Shown in pieces: positions 7,966-16,454 of a stretch of DNA of 21,064 bases. How positions within the stretch are numbered: position 1 is the first letter of the stretch; every line of letters begins with the position of its first letter. The DNA comes from Butyrivibrio sp. CAG:318 (GTDB lineage Bacteria > Bacillota > Clostridia > Lachnospirales > Lachnospiraceae). The stretch covers positions 38,645-59,708 of the forward strand of contig FR889228.1 in the NCBI GenBank assembly GCA_000431815.1, given 5' to 3'. Below the pieces are notes generated by a model. That model was given only the letters and a program-made list of their open reading frames with translations. It had not been told where the DNA came from and ran no database searches. The translations under genes were made by a program, and so were the position numbers.

Positions 7966-8935
7966 AGGATGCACCGCCTTTACCGTTATCCTCGCCGGCC
8001 GTATGGTTCTTACATATACGGGCCATAATCGCTCCCTTATATACTACCGGATGTTCCCTTAAAGTAAGCAGAAAACCGTCATCCTGTGCAATAATGTTTT
8101 CAAGTACTTCTCCCGTCAGCGGACTTACTATCTTGCCTATCTTAAATCCTTTGGTTATATTGACTCCGATCTGGGCATCTTCAAGTATAAAAAGGCCCGA
8201 ACGGCATGCATGTATGGCTGATACCTCACCGGGATTAGCTATGATCGGATTCTTCACTTCATCAACCGGACCTGACCATATCCCAAGTTCTTTCATAAGC
8301 CTGAAAATTCCATCCAGTGTCTGTCTGGCATATTCTCTCGTAATTCTCGAACCTGCACCCATCTCCACCACAAGCGACGGCACGCCAAACATATTAAGGC
8401 AATTCGCAAGTGATGATTCAAGATATACCGATGATGATAATGCCCATATGATGTCAGAATTCATAAGTCTGGCATACGGCAGAAGCTTGTCATAATTCTC
8501 CGGACTTAACCTTACCTGCGGCACTTCCTTGATAAAAATATTGGACGAATGCACATCTACGCACATATCACTTCCTATTATATCCTGCGTAAGCTTATAT
8601 GCTATATGCTCCGCCATTGCCCCTGAATCCGTTCCCGGAAATACCCTGTTCATATCAAGGTCATTCATGGGAATACCGCGGCATCCCGTATCTATGCCAA
8701 GCGGATTAATTGACGGATATACATCAACTATTCCGTTAAGATATTCCGGATGTTCATTAATTGTCTCTATAAGTTTATAACACACATACTGACCGTTAAG
8801 CTCATCTCCGTGTGTTCCGGTTACTATGGAAATTCTCTTAGTATTCTTATCTGTATGTTCCGGTTCAAGCCTGTTCTTTCTGACTACAAGTCTCTCTTCA
8901 ACCGGCATCTGTAAAGAAACTATTTCTTGTATCAT
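7958..8935 (-). CDS. Zinc-dependent AstE/AspA-family deacylase
   Basis: The 325-residue protein belongs to the succinylglutamate desuccinylase/aspartoacylase branch of zinc carboxypeptidase-fold enzymes, which hydrolyse an amide bond next to a carboxylate. All active-site features are visible. GTHGDE supplies ligands H42 and E45, DVHSS supplies H129, VVEMGAG supplies the likely catalytic E191, and DLDMNRVFPG (92-101) is the substrate-arginine box. The substrate cannot be read from sequence, and nothing nearby is an arginine-degradation or N-acetylaspartate gene. AAGGAG six nt before the ATG at 8935 fixes the start; the longer GTG frame from 8965 is not supported. It lies 59 nt after the helicase gene and overlaps its inactive-looking paralog by 8 nt. 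Confidence 0.88.
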   Translation of the reverse strand: MIQEIVSLQMPVEERLVVRKNRLEPEHTDKNTKRISIVTGTHGDELNGQYVCYKLIETINEHPEYLNGIVDVYPSINPLGIDTGCRGIPMNDLDMNRVFPGTDSGAMAEHIAYKLTQDIIGSDMCVDVHSSNIFIKEVPQVRLSPENYDKLLPYARLMNSDIIWALSSSVYLESSLANCLNMFGVPSLVVEMGAGSRITREYARQTLDGIFRLMKELGIWSGPVDEVKNPIIANPGEVSAIHACRSGLFILEDAQIGVNITKGFKIGKIVSPLTGEVLENIIAQDDGFLLTLREHPVVYKGAIMARICKNHTAGEDNGKGGASYV

Positions 8936-8952
8936 TATTAACTCCTTCAGTC

Positions 8953-8991
8953 GTGCGATATACACCGCACAATATGTTCCGTAATATTATA
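8953..8991 (-). promoter_or_regulatory. -10 box and leader hairpin before the deacylase genes
   Basis: A perfect TATAAT (8991-8986) sits between the helicase stop and the deacylase start, but its -35 region is poor. Downstream in the leader, GTGCG (8970-8966) pairs with CGCAC (8957-8953) around an 8-nt loop, extendable to 7 bp with a wobble. This could be the promoter of a deacylase-deacylase-purL-lepB transcript, with the hairpin as a stabiliser or control site. Both calls are tentative. Confidence 0.4.
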
Positions 8992-8994
8992 CAC

Positions 8995-11361
8995 CTAATC
9001 GAGCCAGAAATCCAGTATTTCTTGTTCGACTTTATTACAGTCGGTAACCCTGTAATCCCGCCATTCCTCCGGAAAAATATTCAGATACTGTCTCTTAAGG
9101 AATCTGTCATCCAGCAGAATTATGATTCCTCTGTCATCAACCGTCCTGATAACACGGCCGGCAGCCTGCAGAACTTTGTTCATTCCCGGATACATATATG
9201 CATATTCATATCCGCAGTTTTCTTTCTCATCATAGTAACGTCTCAGCAATTCGCCCTCGGTGTTGATGGACGGGAGTCCCGTTCCAACAATTATCGTACC
9301 TATAAGGCAGTCATTTTTCAAGTCAATTCCCTCAGAAAACACTCCTCCCATTACACCAAATCCCAGCAACGACTTGTCCTTATTCTCATTTGCTTCAAAT
9401 CTCCCGAGAAATTTCTCCTTATCTTCCTCATTCATATTCTGATACTGCATCATGATATCTACATTGTCGGTTATCTCATCGAACAGCTCTGCCACATCCT
9501 GCATATACTTGTACGAAGGAAAGAAAACAAGGTAATTGCCTTTTTTTGCATGTATCACAGAAAGAATATATTTACGGATTCTGATATATTCCGCCTCGTT
9601 GCGCCTTGTATACCGGCTTGTAACATCACTTCCTATCGCAAGCAGCCTCTTCTCAGCATCAAACGGTGAACGTGCATATACCGCATATTCTTCCCTGCTT
9701 CCGCCAAGAAGTTCTTTGTAATAATTGACCGGAAGGAGCGTTGCAGAGAAAAATACCGCAGACCGTCCCATCGCAATCCGTCTGCCAAGGCATCCGGCCG
9801 GATTAACGCAGAATAATCTGAGCATAAATCCCCTCTCTGTATGTTCAGTATATATTATATAGTTCTCATCCAGTTCATCCCGTATACTGTTATAATGATT
9901 TACAACAAAGAAAAATTCTGAAAGTTCCTTCATATACTCAAAATCCGCATTTTTCTCCATAAAAGACGTCAACTCTTCGCCGAGTCTCTGCATATTCACA
10001 GCAAAATCGCCGTCGTCATCAAGTGTCATATACTCCGTATCGCACACTCTTTTATATTCGAGCAGATTTCTGTTGCACTTGTCCAGTGCTCTTGAAAGTT
10101 TCCGGCTGTAATTTCCGGCAAGTTTCTTTATTGAAAGAAAATCCTCTTTGTAAACCGAGGCACTGTACATCTGCCTTGCGCGGTCAACCAGATTGTGCGC
10201 CTCATCCACAAGAAACACATAATCTCCTTTCTCCGTATCCGAGAAAAAACGCTTCAGATATACATGCGGATCAAACGCATAATTATAATCGCATATCACG
10301 CCATCCATCCAATAACTTATATCAAGGCTGAATTCAAACGGACAGACATTGTGCTTATGTGCATACTCCTCCACTTTCACTCTGTCGATCACATTTTCAT
10401 GGGTTATTATATCATACACCGCTTCATTCACGCGGTCATTATGTCCTTTGGCATACGGGCAGGCTGCAGGATTACATTCAGGTCCCGTCTCCGATTCAAG
10501 AAAACATACCTTATCCTTGGCCGTTATCGTGACTGTCTTAAAATCCAGTCCTTCATTTCTTAGAACTGCGAACGCATCCTGCGCCGCCGTCCTTGTAATC
10601 GTCTTGGCAGTAAGATAAAAAATCTTATCACTTATGCCCTTTCCGATTGACATAACCGCCGGGAATACCGTTGATATCGTCTTGCCTACCCCCGTAGGTG
10701 CCTGTATAAAGAGATTAACTCCACGGCTTACTGCCCGGTATACATTAACGGCAAGCTCACGCTGCCCCGGCCTGTAGTCAAAAGGAAACTTAAGTCCTTC
10801 AATCGATTTATCACGTTCATTATGATGGGTATACAGATAATCTCCCCAGCGTCTCAATTCCGTTATTATCCCTTCGAACCATTCCTTAAGCCGGGCTGCG
10901 CTCATAATTTCTTCAAAATATTTCACATCTGCCGTATCAAGGCTCACATAAGTAAGCCGTATTTTCATGTCATCAACGTTTTCCCGCGCAGAATAGAAAT
11001 AAGCATAGCACATAGCCTGGGCTTCATGCACATATACCGGTTCTGTAATATATCTGATATCTCTGTATGTTCCTTTTATCTCGTCAATCGTGACATATCC
11101 GTCATTTTCAAATATTCCGTCCGCCCTGCCTTCAATCTCAATGTCATAATTTTCTCCGGGCACGGTAAATTTAAACGGCACCTCCGCGCGGTAATCAGGC
11201 CCCATCGATTTCTGTATACGCCTGTGCGCCTTGCTTCCCGCGTCCATGGCGTTCTTGTCCGTCACGCCTTTAAAACGGTTGTCTATATTCCCGGACTTAC
11301 AGATGAACTCAACAAGTGTTCTTACGGATATTTTTAATTTGCCATCTTTAATATCAAACAT
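8995..11361 (-). CDS. RecB/Cas4-type nuclease fused to XPD/DinG-type helicase
   Basis: The product is a 788-residue probable DNA-repair enzyme. Residues 1-180 look like a PD-(D/E)XK nuclease, with H46 (GSKAHRRI), D81 (EGRADGIF), D93-E94-x-K96 (TIDEIKGTY) and the QAMCYAY helix (115-121). From about 195 on it is a superfamily 2 helicase of the DinG/Rad3/XPD type. The Walker A is APTGVGKT (221-228). Four cysteines spaced for an Fe-S cluster are C286, C296, C301 and C340. The DEAH box is 386-389, with FFSATLLP, GVFSEGIDLK and motif VI QAAGRVIR (732-739). Such helicases usually unwind 5' to 3'. AAAGGA six nt upstream sets the start. The gdhA terminator overlaps its leader and no clear promoter is visible, so expression may rely on read-through or an unrecognised promoter. 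Confidence 0.92.
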   Translation of the reverse strand: MFDIKDGKLKISVRTLVEFICKSGNIDNRFKGVTDKNAMDAGSKAHRRIQKSMGPDYRAEVPFKFTVPGENYDIEIEGRADGIFENDGYVTIDEIKGTYRDIRYITEPVYVHEAQAMCYAYFYSARENVDDMKIRLTYVSLDTADVKYFEEIMSAARLKEWFEGIITELRRWGDYLYTHHNERDKSIEGLKFPFDYRPGQRELAVNVYRAVSRGVNLFIQAPTGVGKTISTVFPAVMSIGKGISDKIFYLTAKTITRTAAQDAFAVLRNEGLDFKTVTITAKDKVCFLESETGPECNPAACPYAKGHNDRVNEAVYDIITHENVIDRVKVEEYAHKHNVCPFEFSLDISYWMDGVICDYNYAFDPHVYLKRFFSDTEKGDYVFLVDEAHNLVDRARQMYSASVYKEDFLSIKKLAGNYSRKLSRALDKCNRNLLEYKRVCDTEYMTLDDDGDFAVNMQRLGEELTSFMEKNADFEYMKELSEFFFVVNHYNSIRDELDENYIIYTEHTERGFMLRLFCVNPAGCLGRRIAMGRSAVFFSATLLPVNYYKELLGGSREEYAVYARSPFDAEKRLLAIGSDVTSRYTRRNEAEYIRIRKYILSVIHAKKGNYLVFFPSYKYMQDVAELFDEITDNVDIMMQYQNMNEEDKEKFLGRFEANENKDKSLLGFGVMGGVFSEGIDLKNDCLIGTIIVGTGLPSINTEGELLRRYYDEKENCGYEYAYMYPGMNKVLQAAGRVIRTVDDRGIIILLDDRFLKRQYLNIFPEEWRDYRVTDCNKVEQEILDFWLD

Positions 11362-11378
11362 AATAATCCTTTATATGC

Positions 11379-11410
11379 AAAAACAGGAAGTGCAATCATG
11401 CACTTCCTGT
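11379..11410 (-). terminator. Rho-independent terminator of gdhA
   Basis: A perfect 12-bp inverted repeat (11383-11394 with 11399-11410) has a 4-nt loop and is followed on the minus strand by five Ts (11383-11379). It lies 32 nt past the gdhA stop and 17 nt before the helicase start codon. Confidence 0.88.
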
Positions 11411-11442
11411 CCTAAAATCGTTATATACGCCTAATGGATATC

Positions 11443-12789
11443 TTATACAATACCCTGAGCCTTCATTGCCTCTGCAACCTTAAGGAAACCTGCAATGTTA
11501 GCACCTGCAACATAGTTGCCCTCAAGACCATACTTCTTGGAAGCATCGTCAAGATTGTGGAAGATGTTAACCATGATATTCTTAAGTTTAGCATCAACTT
11601 CCTCAAATGTCCAGCTGAGTCTCTCTGAGTTCTGGCTCATCTCAAGTGCGGATGTAGCAACACCGCCGGCATTGGATGCCTTGCCAGGGCAGAAAAGAAC
11701 TCCGCTCTTCTGGAAATACTCTGTTGCTTCAAGAGTAGTAGGCATGTTAGCACCTTCTGCTACAGCAAATACGCCGTTAGCAACAAGCTTCTTAGCGTCA
11801 TCAAGGTTAAGTTCGTTCTGTGTTGCGCAAGGAAGAGCAATGTCAACCTTAACTTCCCACTGATTGGTTCCCTCTGTAGCCTTGTCATGATACTGTGCTG
11901 ACGGTCTCTTAGCTGCATACTCTGTAAGACGTGCTCTCTTAACTTCCTTAACTTCCTTAAGAAGTGCAACATCGATTCCTTCCGGATCATATACCCAGCC
12001 TGTTGAATCTGAGCATGTTACAGGCTTAGCGCCAAGCTGCTGTGCCTTCTCAATAGCATAAATAGCAACATTACCTGAACCTGAGATTGCAATTGTCTTG
12101 CCTGCAATATCCTTGCCATTGCACTTAAGCATCTCCTCTGTAAAATAGAGAAGACCATATCCTGTAGCTTCTGTTCTTGCAAGAGAACCGCCGTATGTAA
12201 GTCCCTTACCTGTAAGAACTCCTTCATAGAGGTTACGGATTCTCTTATACTGTCCGTAGAGGAATCCGATCTCACGTCCGCCTACACCGATATCTCCGGC
12301 AGGAACGTCTGTATCAGCACCGATGTGCTTGCAAAGCTCTGTCATAAAGCTCTGGCAGAATGCCATAACTTCTCTGTCCGATTTACCCTTAGGATCGAAA
12401 TCGGAACCACCCTTGCCGCCACCGATAGGAAGTCCTGTAAGTGAATTCTTGAAAGTCTGTTCAAAACCAAGGAATTTGATAATTCCTAAGTTAACTGAAG
12501 GATGGAAACGTAATCCTCCCTTGTACGGTCCGATAGCACTGTTAAACTGTACTCTGAAACCGTTATTAACCTGAACCTGTCCCTTATCGTCTACCCACGG
12601 TACACGGAACATAATAATTCTTTCAGGTGTTACAAGTCTCTCAAGGAGAGCATCCTTACGGTACTCTTCTTCATTAGCTTCGATAACTACACGAAGAGAC
12701 TCTAATACTTCTTTAGCTGCCTGATGAAATTCAGGCTGTGCCGGGTTCTTAGCAACTACAAGTTCTAAGACTTCATCTACATACGACAT
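11443..12789 (-). CDS. gdhA: Glutamate dehydrogenase, probably NADP-dependent
   Basis: The enzyme makes glutamate from 2-oxoglutarate and ammonia. The 448-residue length is that of the hexameric bacterial family. Active-site residues line up with the family: K90 (GPYKGGLRFHPSVN), K114, K126 (PIGGGKGGSDFDPKGK) and D166 (PAGDIGVGGREIG). The Rossmann motif is SGSGNVA (236-242). The residues after the second beta strand are S260-D261-S262. NADP enzymes such as that of E. coli have SDS here, whereas the NAD enzyme of Clostridium symbiosum has a GPD-like sequence; this is why I favour NADP(H) and an assimilatory role. AAGGAGG upstream of the ATG at 12789 rules out the longer frame from 12819. It has its own strong promoter and terminator. 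Confidence 0.96.
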   Translation of the reverse strand: MSYVDEVLELVVAKNPAQPEFHQAAKEVLESLRVVIEANEEEYRKDALLERLVTPERIIMFRVPWVDDKGQVQVNNGFRVQFNSAIGPYKGGLRFHPSVNLGIIKFLGFEQTFKNSLTGLPIGGGKGGSDFDPKGKSDREVMAFCQSFMTELCKHIGADTDVPAGDIGVGGREIGFLYGQYKRIRNLYEGVLTGKGLTYGGSLARTEATGYGLLYFTEEMLKCNGKDIAGKTIAISGSGNVAIYAIEKAQQLGAKPVTCSDSTGWVYDPEGIDVALLKEVKEVKRARLTEYAAKRPSAQYHDKATEGTNQWEVKVDIALPCATQNELNLDDAKKLVANGVFAVAEGANMPTTLEATEYFQKSGVLFCPGKASNAGGVATSALEMSQNSERLSWTFEEVDAKLKNIMVNIFHNLDDASKKYGLEGNYVAGANIAGFLKVAEAMKAQGIV

Positions 12790-12832
12790 TGAAATATCCT
12801 CCTTACGATGAAATATCATTTATTCGTAATTC

Positions 12833-12861
12833 ATTATAATAAAGTTTTTTCATGACTGCAA
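12833..12861 (-). promoter_or_regulatory. Sigma-A promoter of gdhA
   Basis: The -35 is TTGCAG (12861-12856), the spacer is 17 nt, and the -10 is a perfect TATAAT (12838-12833). It gives a short leader of about 35-40 nt containing AAGGAGG. No riboswitch-like structure fits in it. Confidence 0.88.
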
Positions 12862-12896
12862 GAAATTTTTTAATTACGCATATTTTCTTTATTTTA

Positions 12897-13844
12897 TTAT
12901 GCAAACAGCTCATTCAGCATAATATTATTAAGTTTTGAGATTTCATCGGACTCTTTGTCATAATAATACGGTCCCCACGAAAGCACATCCTGCGGTGGTA
13001 CGCCTCTCGTGTTTACATCCTGCACAATCCCTTCAAAATCTCCTGCCATATGCCTGTCACATCCGGATGCCGGTATAAGAATTACTTCATGGACGCTGCT
13101 CGGCAGGATATAACAGCTTCCGAATTTCTCTGCAAATGCACGCAATGCTTCTTTGCACATCATGCCTATAGCGCCATAGGTTCTTACCGAATTGGTGAGT
13201 ACATACATAGACAGGCTCTCTTTATCCATCAGGTCAGACTCGCTGTCCGGTAATGCATCCGGATCCATCTGTATATATTCCATAAGGATATCACACATAT
13301 TTGATATGCATACCGGATACATTCTGTACGTGTTATTAATTGCAATGCAATACAGTGATTCAGCATCCGCGCCCCACAATTTAGCAAGATTGTTTGAAAT
13401 AATGAACGATCCCATTGAACCCTCGGTATCTTTAACAACGCCATAAAAAACTATTGACAAATCGAGGAATTCCTTATGTGGCACGTCTTCAAGCATTTTA
13501 CTATTGCTCTCCGTATTTATAAGCCGGCATACTATACTGTCTTTGACCGAATCAAAATCTGTTAAGTCCGGCAAAATTATATCATACCCTTCCATTGCCT
13601 CCTTAAATTCTTCGACGATATCCTTTACGATATCTTCAACAGAAGTACCGTCCTTATACATATCATAATACTGCTCAAGGTATATTGCCGGTGCCGCTTT
13701 CTCTCCGGTATATCTTATAACAAGTGCGCACAGACTGACCGCATTGTTCTTAAGCGTATGCTGTACCTCCACCGTGCAGTCTTCATTCTGATAAAGTTCC
13801 CGGACCTTGCCACATACTGTCTCTGTAAATTCTATATAATTCAT
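12897..13844 (-). CDS. DUF5688 family protein
   Basis: This is a 315-residue soluble protein with no signal peptide and no transmembrane segment. I recognise it as DUF5688, a family without known function that I associate with Lachnospiraceae and relatives. Conserved-looking blocks are the CRLINTESN segment (106-114), PHKEFLDLSIVFYGV (122-136), SMYVLTNSVRTYGAIGM (212-228) and SCYILPSSVHEVILIP (243-258). Several tyrosines, acidic residues and hydrophobic strands suggest an alpha/beta fold, but I see no catalytic motif. A good AAAGGA site lies seven nt before the ATG. It lies between efp and gdhA. A weak promoter-like TTGGAA-17-TATTTA pair occurs upstream, and no terminator follows. Context does not reveal a role. 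Confidence 0.8.
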   Translation of the reverse strand: MNYIEFTETVCGKVRELYQNEDCTVEVQHTLKNNAVSLCALVIRYTGEKAAPAIYLEQYYDMYKDGTSVEDIVKDIVEEFKEAMEGYDIILPDLTDFDSVKDSIVCRLINTESNSKMLEDVPHKEFLDLSIVFYGVVKDTEGSMGSFIISNNLAKLWGADAESLYCIAINNTYRMYPVCISNMCDILMEYIQMDPDALPDSESDLMDKESLSMYVLTNSVRTYGAIGMMCKEALRAFAEKFGSCYILPSSVHEVILIPASGCDRHMAGDFEGIVQDVNTRGVPPQDVLSWGPYYYDKESDEISKLNNIMLNELFA

Positions 13845-13933
13845 ACTAATCCTTTCTGTATTTCAACCCCGGCAGGCAAAGGATTATGCTTTAATAAATA
13901 AAATCGGAATAATCAGATTCCAAAAAAATTAAG

Positions 13934-13980
13934 AAAAAAAGATACCGCACCGCGTGGCCTCACACTGCCACACGGTGACG
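13934..13980 (-). terminator. Rho-independent terminator of efp
   Basis: On the minus strand CACCGTGTGGC (13977-13967) pairs with GCCACGCGGTG (13958-13948), 11 bp with one wobble and an 8-nt loop. CCG/CGG extends the stem past a bulge, and a 7-T tract follows (13940-13934). The remaining 13845-13933 is AT-rich leader of the DUF5688 gene with no other structure I can defend. Confidence 0.88.
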
Positions 13981-14021
13981 GAATGAAAAAATGATTATAA
14001 AAATCGGGTAATTATATCAGA

Positions 14022-14579
14022 TTATACTCTTGAAAGGTATTCACCTGTTCTTGTATCAATCTTAATCTTATCACCAAGGTTAACGAAAAGCGGAACCATA
14101 ACCATAGCACCTGTCTCTACAGTTGCAGGCTTGGTAGCACCTGTTGCTGTATCGCCCTTAACGCCCGGCTCTGTCTCTGTAACTTCAAGTTCAGCGAACA
14201 TAGGCGGCTCGATAGCGAATACCTCACCCTGATATGAGCAAAGCTTACACTCATCATTCTCCTTAACGAACTTAAGTGCATCTCCGACATTATCTTCTGA
14301 AAGAGTAATCTGCTCGTAGTTCTCCTGATTCATGAACACGTACATATCTCCATCCTTGTAAAGATACATATATGCTGACTTATCAATATGGGCAAGCTGG
14401 AATTTCTCAGTAGGTCTGAAAGACTTCTCAACCACACCGCCGCTCTTGATATTCTTTAACTTAGTTCTTACAAATGCTGCACCCTTACCCGGCTTAACAT
14501 GCTGAAATTCAATTATCTGCCAGATGTTGTTGTCCATCTCAATTGTAATTCCGTTTTTAAAATCACCTGCTGTTACCAT
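14022..14579 (-). CDS. efp: Elongation factor P
   Basis: EF-P binds between the P and E sites and rescues ribosomes stalled on polyproline. The 185-residue protein has the usual three beta-barrel domains: an N-terminal KOW-like domain (1-62), a central OB domain (about 65-128) and a C-terminal OB domain ending GDKIKIDTRTGEYLSRV. The tip of the first domain, KPGKGAAF, carries K32, the residue that is post-translationally modified in many bacteria. No epmA/epmB homolog is visible here, so the modification, if any, is unknown. AAGGAGG lies 11 nt before the ATG. A promoter sits between it and the upstream GlgX-like gene, with the -35 overlapping that gene's stop codon, and a strong terminator follows. 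Confidence 0.97.
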   Translation of the reverse strand: MVTAGDFKNGITIEMDNNIWQIIEFQHVKPGKGAAFVRTKLKNIKSGGVVEKSFRPTEKFQLAHIDKSAYMYLYKDGDMYVFMNQENYEQITLSEDNVGDALKFVKENDECKLCSYQGEVFAIEPPMFAELEVTETEPGVKGDTATGATKPATVETGAMVMVPLFVNLGDKIKIDTRTGEYLSRV

Positions 14580-14614
14580 AAATTGGTATACCTCCTTAGA
14601 ATGTGTCTTACATC

Positions 14615-14643
14615 ATTTTATAATATTATTATTTATATTTCAA
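14615..14643 (-). promoter_or_regulatory. Sigma-A promoter of efp
   Basis: The -35 is TTGAAA (14643-14638), the spacer is 17 nt, and the -10 is TAAAAT (14620-14615). The -35 overlaps the TGA stop of the upstream GH13-like gene. No terminator separates that gene from efp, so read-through could add to efp transcription. Confidence 0.8.
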
Positions 14644-16454
14644 CTGTTTTTTTCATCCTCAAGTATTATGATCGTTCTTGCAGGAACCGATACCGTTCTT
14701 GCTTCATTAATCTGTGAGGCATCCGGAAGTTCTTCGGTTCCGGTAGTTAACACCGCCTGCCAGCTCCGTCCCGAAATATTCGGCAGCGCCAGTTCATGCG
14801 GTTCCCAATGCATATTAAATGCAATATAGAGATTATTCTCATCTCCGGCATACTGGCCGCAATACATAATTCCGGCCTGTCTGCTGTAATGTTCAAGTTC
14901 CGGATACCACGCCTTGACTCCGTGATATGATACATCGGGAAGTCCGTAATATTTGTAATCCGTAAGTCCCGCCTCATCAGCCATATGAAGACATGCGTGA
15001 TGTTTTCTGAAGTCAATCATTGTCCTTACGAAATCATAGAACCTGTGGTTTCTGTTAAGTGCATTCCAGTCAACCCATCCGGTATCATTATCCTGGCAAT
15101 AAGCGTTATTGTTGCCACCCTGGCTGTTTCCGAACTCATCCCCGGCATATATAAGCGGAATTCCCTGCGCGCACATGACAAAAGTAATTGCATTCCGCAT
15201 GAGGAGATTACGCAGTTCAACAACCTTACGCCTTTTGGTAGGACCTTCGACTCCGCAGTTCCAGCTCAGATTATAATTGGCACCGTCACGATTATTTTCG
15301 CCATTGGCTTCGTTATGCTTGCGGTCATATGAATACACATCTGCAAGTGTAAAGCCGTCATTGGACGCTATATAATTAACTGACGGCCTGCCCGGGGTAT
15401 TCTTGCGCATCATATACAGGAATCCCTGAAGCTGGTCTTCATCGCCCTTGATAATACGCCTTGCGCTCTCCAGAAAGCCGTTATTGTATTCATATAAATC
15501 ATCATTCCGGCCATAATTGTCCCAGTTTGTACTAAAAATCTTCATGCCCTTTAAGAACACATCATCGGCAGGAATTCCGGCCGCATTATCATCACATATC
15601 AGATGCACACCGTCAATATGATATTCACGCCTCCAATATCGGACGCAGTCATCTATATAACCGCTTCCGGTTCCATGCGGAAAAAACATCTCCATGTATA
15701 CTTCAATTCCATTCTTATGAAACTGCTTGATCGTATCGCGGAACTCATAAGTATAATCGCCGTGCTTACCATATGAGGCACTGTACGCGCCGCGCGGAGC
15801 CATATAGAAACCGCCGTCATATCCCCAGAAATTAGTATTGGCACCTGAATTAACAAATTCATAAGCCGGCATAAGTTCAACCGCCGTTACCCCAAGTTCC
15901 TTAATGTAAGGGATTTTGGCTGCCAGCGCTTTAAAAGTTCCTTTATCGGAGACTTTGGAAAAACGATTCTTCGTATATCCGCGTACATGTAATTTATAAA
16001 TTATCAAATCTTCATGCGGAATATTAAGTGATACATCGTCACTCCAGTCATATCTGCCCGATTCAAGCATACCATAGAATATCTCCGAACCGTCCACGCC
16101 CTCAAGGCGGAGCACACGCTCAGCATATGCGTCAGTCTCATAATTTCCTTCATCATCAAAACAGTATGCCAGACCGCCCAGCTTTACGCCGCGGACATTG
16201 AACGCAAATACATTACCAGTCTTATACGAGCTGTCCACATATACCGAATACAAAGGTTCCGGCCTTACGCCCTCTGCGGCTGCCCTGCGGCACTCTGAAA
16301 TCTCATAAATGAGAAGTCCCAGCCTGTCAGCCTCACAGGCATACAAAAAGTTCCATCCGGCTGTCGTTGCACGCGCACCGAGATTATAACTGTCCGTATG
16401 GTCTACTATGATTTTGTCTGAACCTGAAATTGTACAGCACAAATCATTTATCAT
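14640..16454 (-). CDS. GlgX/isoamylase-like GH13 protein without catalytic acids
   Basis: The 604-residue protein has an isoamylase/GlgX layout. An N-terminal CBM48-like beta domain spans about 1-145. The GH13 barrel includes NFWGYDGGFYMAPRGAYS (208-225) and the GlgX-type NNNAYCQDNDTGWVDW (448-463). A C-terminal beta domain ends near 600. The four catalytic regions are altered. Region I is EMFFPH (255-260) instead of DVVYNH. Region II is DGVHLI, with I286 where the nucleophile aspartate belongs and H284 for the arginine. Region III has T309 where the acid/base glutamate belongs. Region IV is SNDG, keeping only D366. It is unlikely to cleave alpha-glucans and may bind them. Its ATG overlaps the ABC-F stop by 4 nt (ATGA), so the two are translationally coupled. 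Confidence 0.88.
   Translation of the reverse strand: MINDLCCTISGSDKIIVDHTDSYNLGARATTAGWNFLYACEADRLGLLIYEISECRRAAAEGVRPEPLYSVYVDSSYKTGNVFAFNVRGVKLGGLAYCFDDEGNYETDAYAERVLRLEGVDGSEIFYGMLESGRYDWSDDVSLNIPHEDLIIYKLHVRGYTKNRFSKVSDKGTFKALAAKIPYIKELGVTAVELMPAYEFVNSGANTNFWGYDGGFYMAPRGAYSASYGKHGDYTYEFRDTIKQFHKNGIEVYMEMFFPHGTGSGYIDDCVRYWRREYHIDGVHLICDDNAAGIPADDVFLKGMKIFSTNWDNYGRNDDLYEYNNGFLESARRIIKGDEDQLQGFLYMMRKNTPGRPSVNYIASNDGFTLADVYSYDRKHNEANGENNRDGANYNLSWNCGVEGPTKRRKVVELRNLLMRNAITFVMCAQGIPLIYAGDEFGNSQGGNNNAYCQDNDTGWVDWNALNRNHRFYDFVRTMIDFRKHHACLHMADEAGLTDYKYYGLPDVSYHGVKAWYPELEHYSRQAGIMYCGQYAGDENNLYIAFNMHWEPHELALPNISGRSWQAVLTTGTEELPDASQINEARTVSVPARTIIILEDEKNS

Noticed and set aside
8936..8965. GTG start at 8965 for the first deacylase
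   Set aside because: AAGGAG lies within this stretch and is correctly spaced for the ATG at 8935, and the GTG is in the leader hairpin.
8995..9560. Cas4 or CRISPR association of the nuclease-helicase
   Set aside because: No repeat-spacer array and no other cas-like gene is present in the window, and the three-cysteine Cas4 cluster is absent.
12790..12819. Longer gdhA frame starting at 12819
   Set aside because: The extra 10 codons contain the AAGGAGG that serves the ATG at 12789. The 448-residue product matches the family length.
13845..13933. Small gene or RNA between efp and the DUF5688 gene
   Set aside because: The stretch is AT-rich with no ribosome-binding-site-preceded frame and no stable structure beyond the efp terminator.
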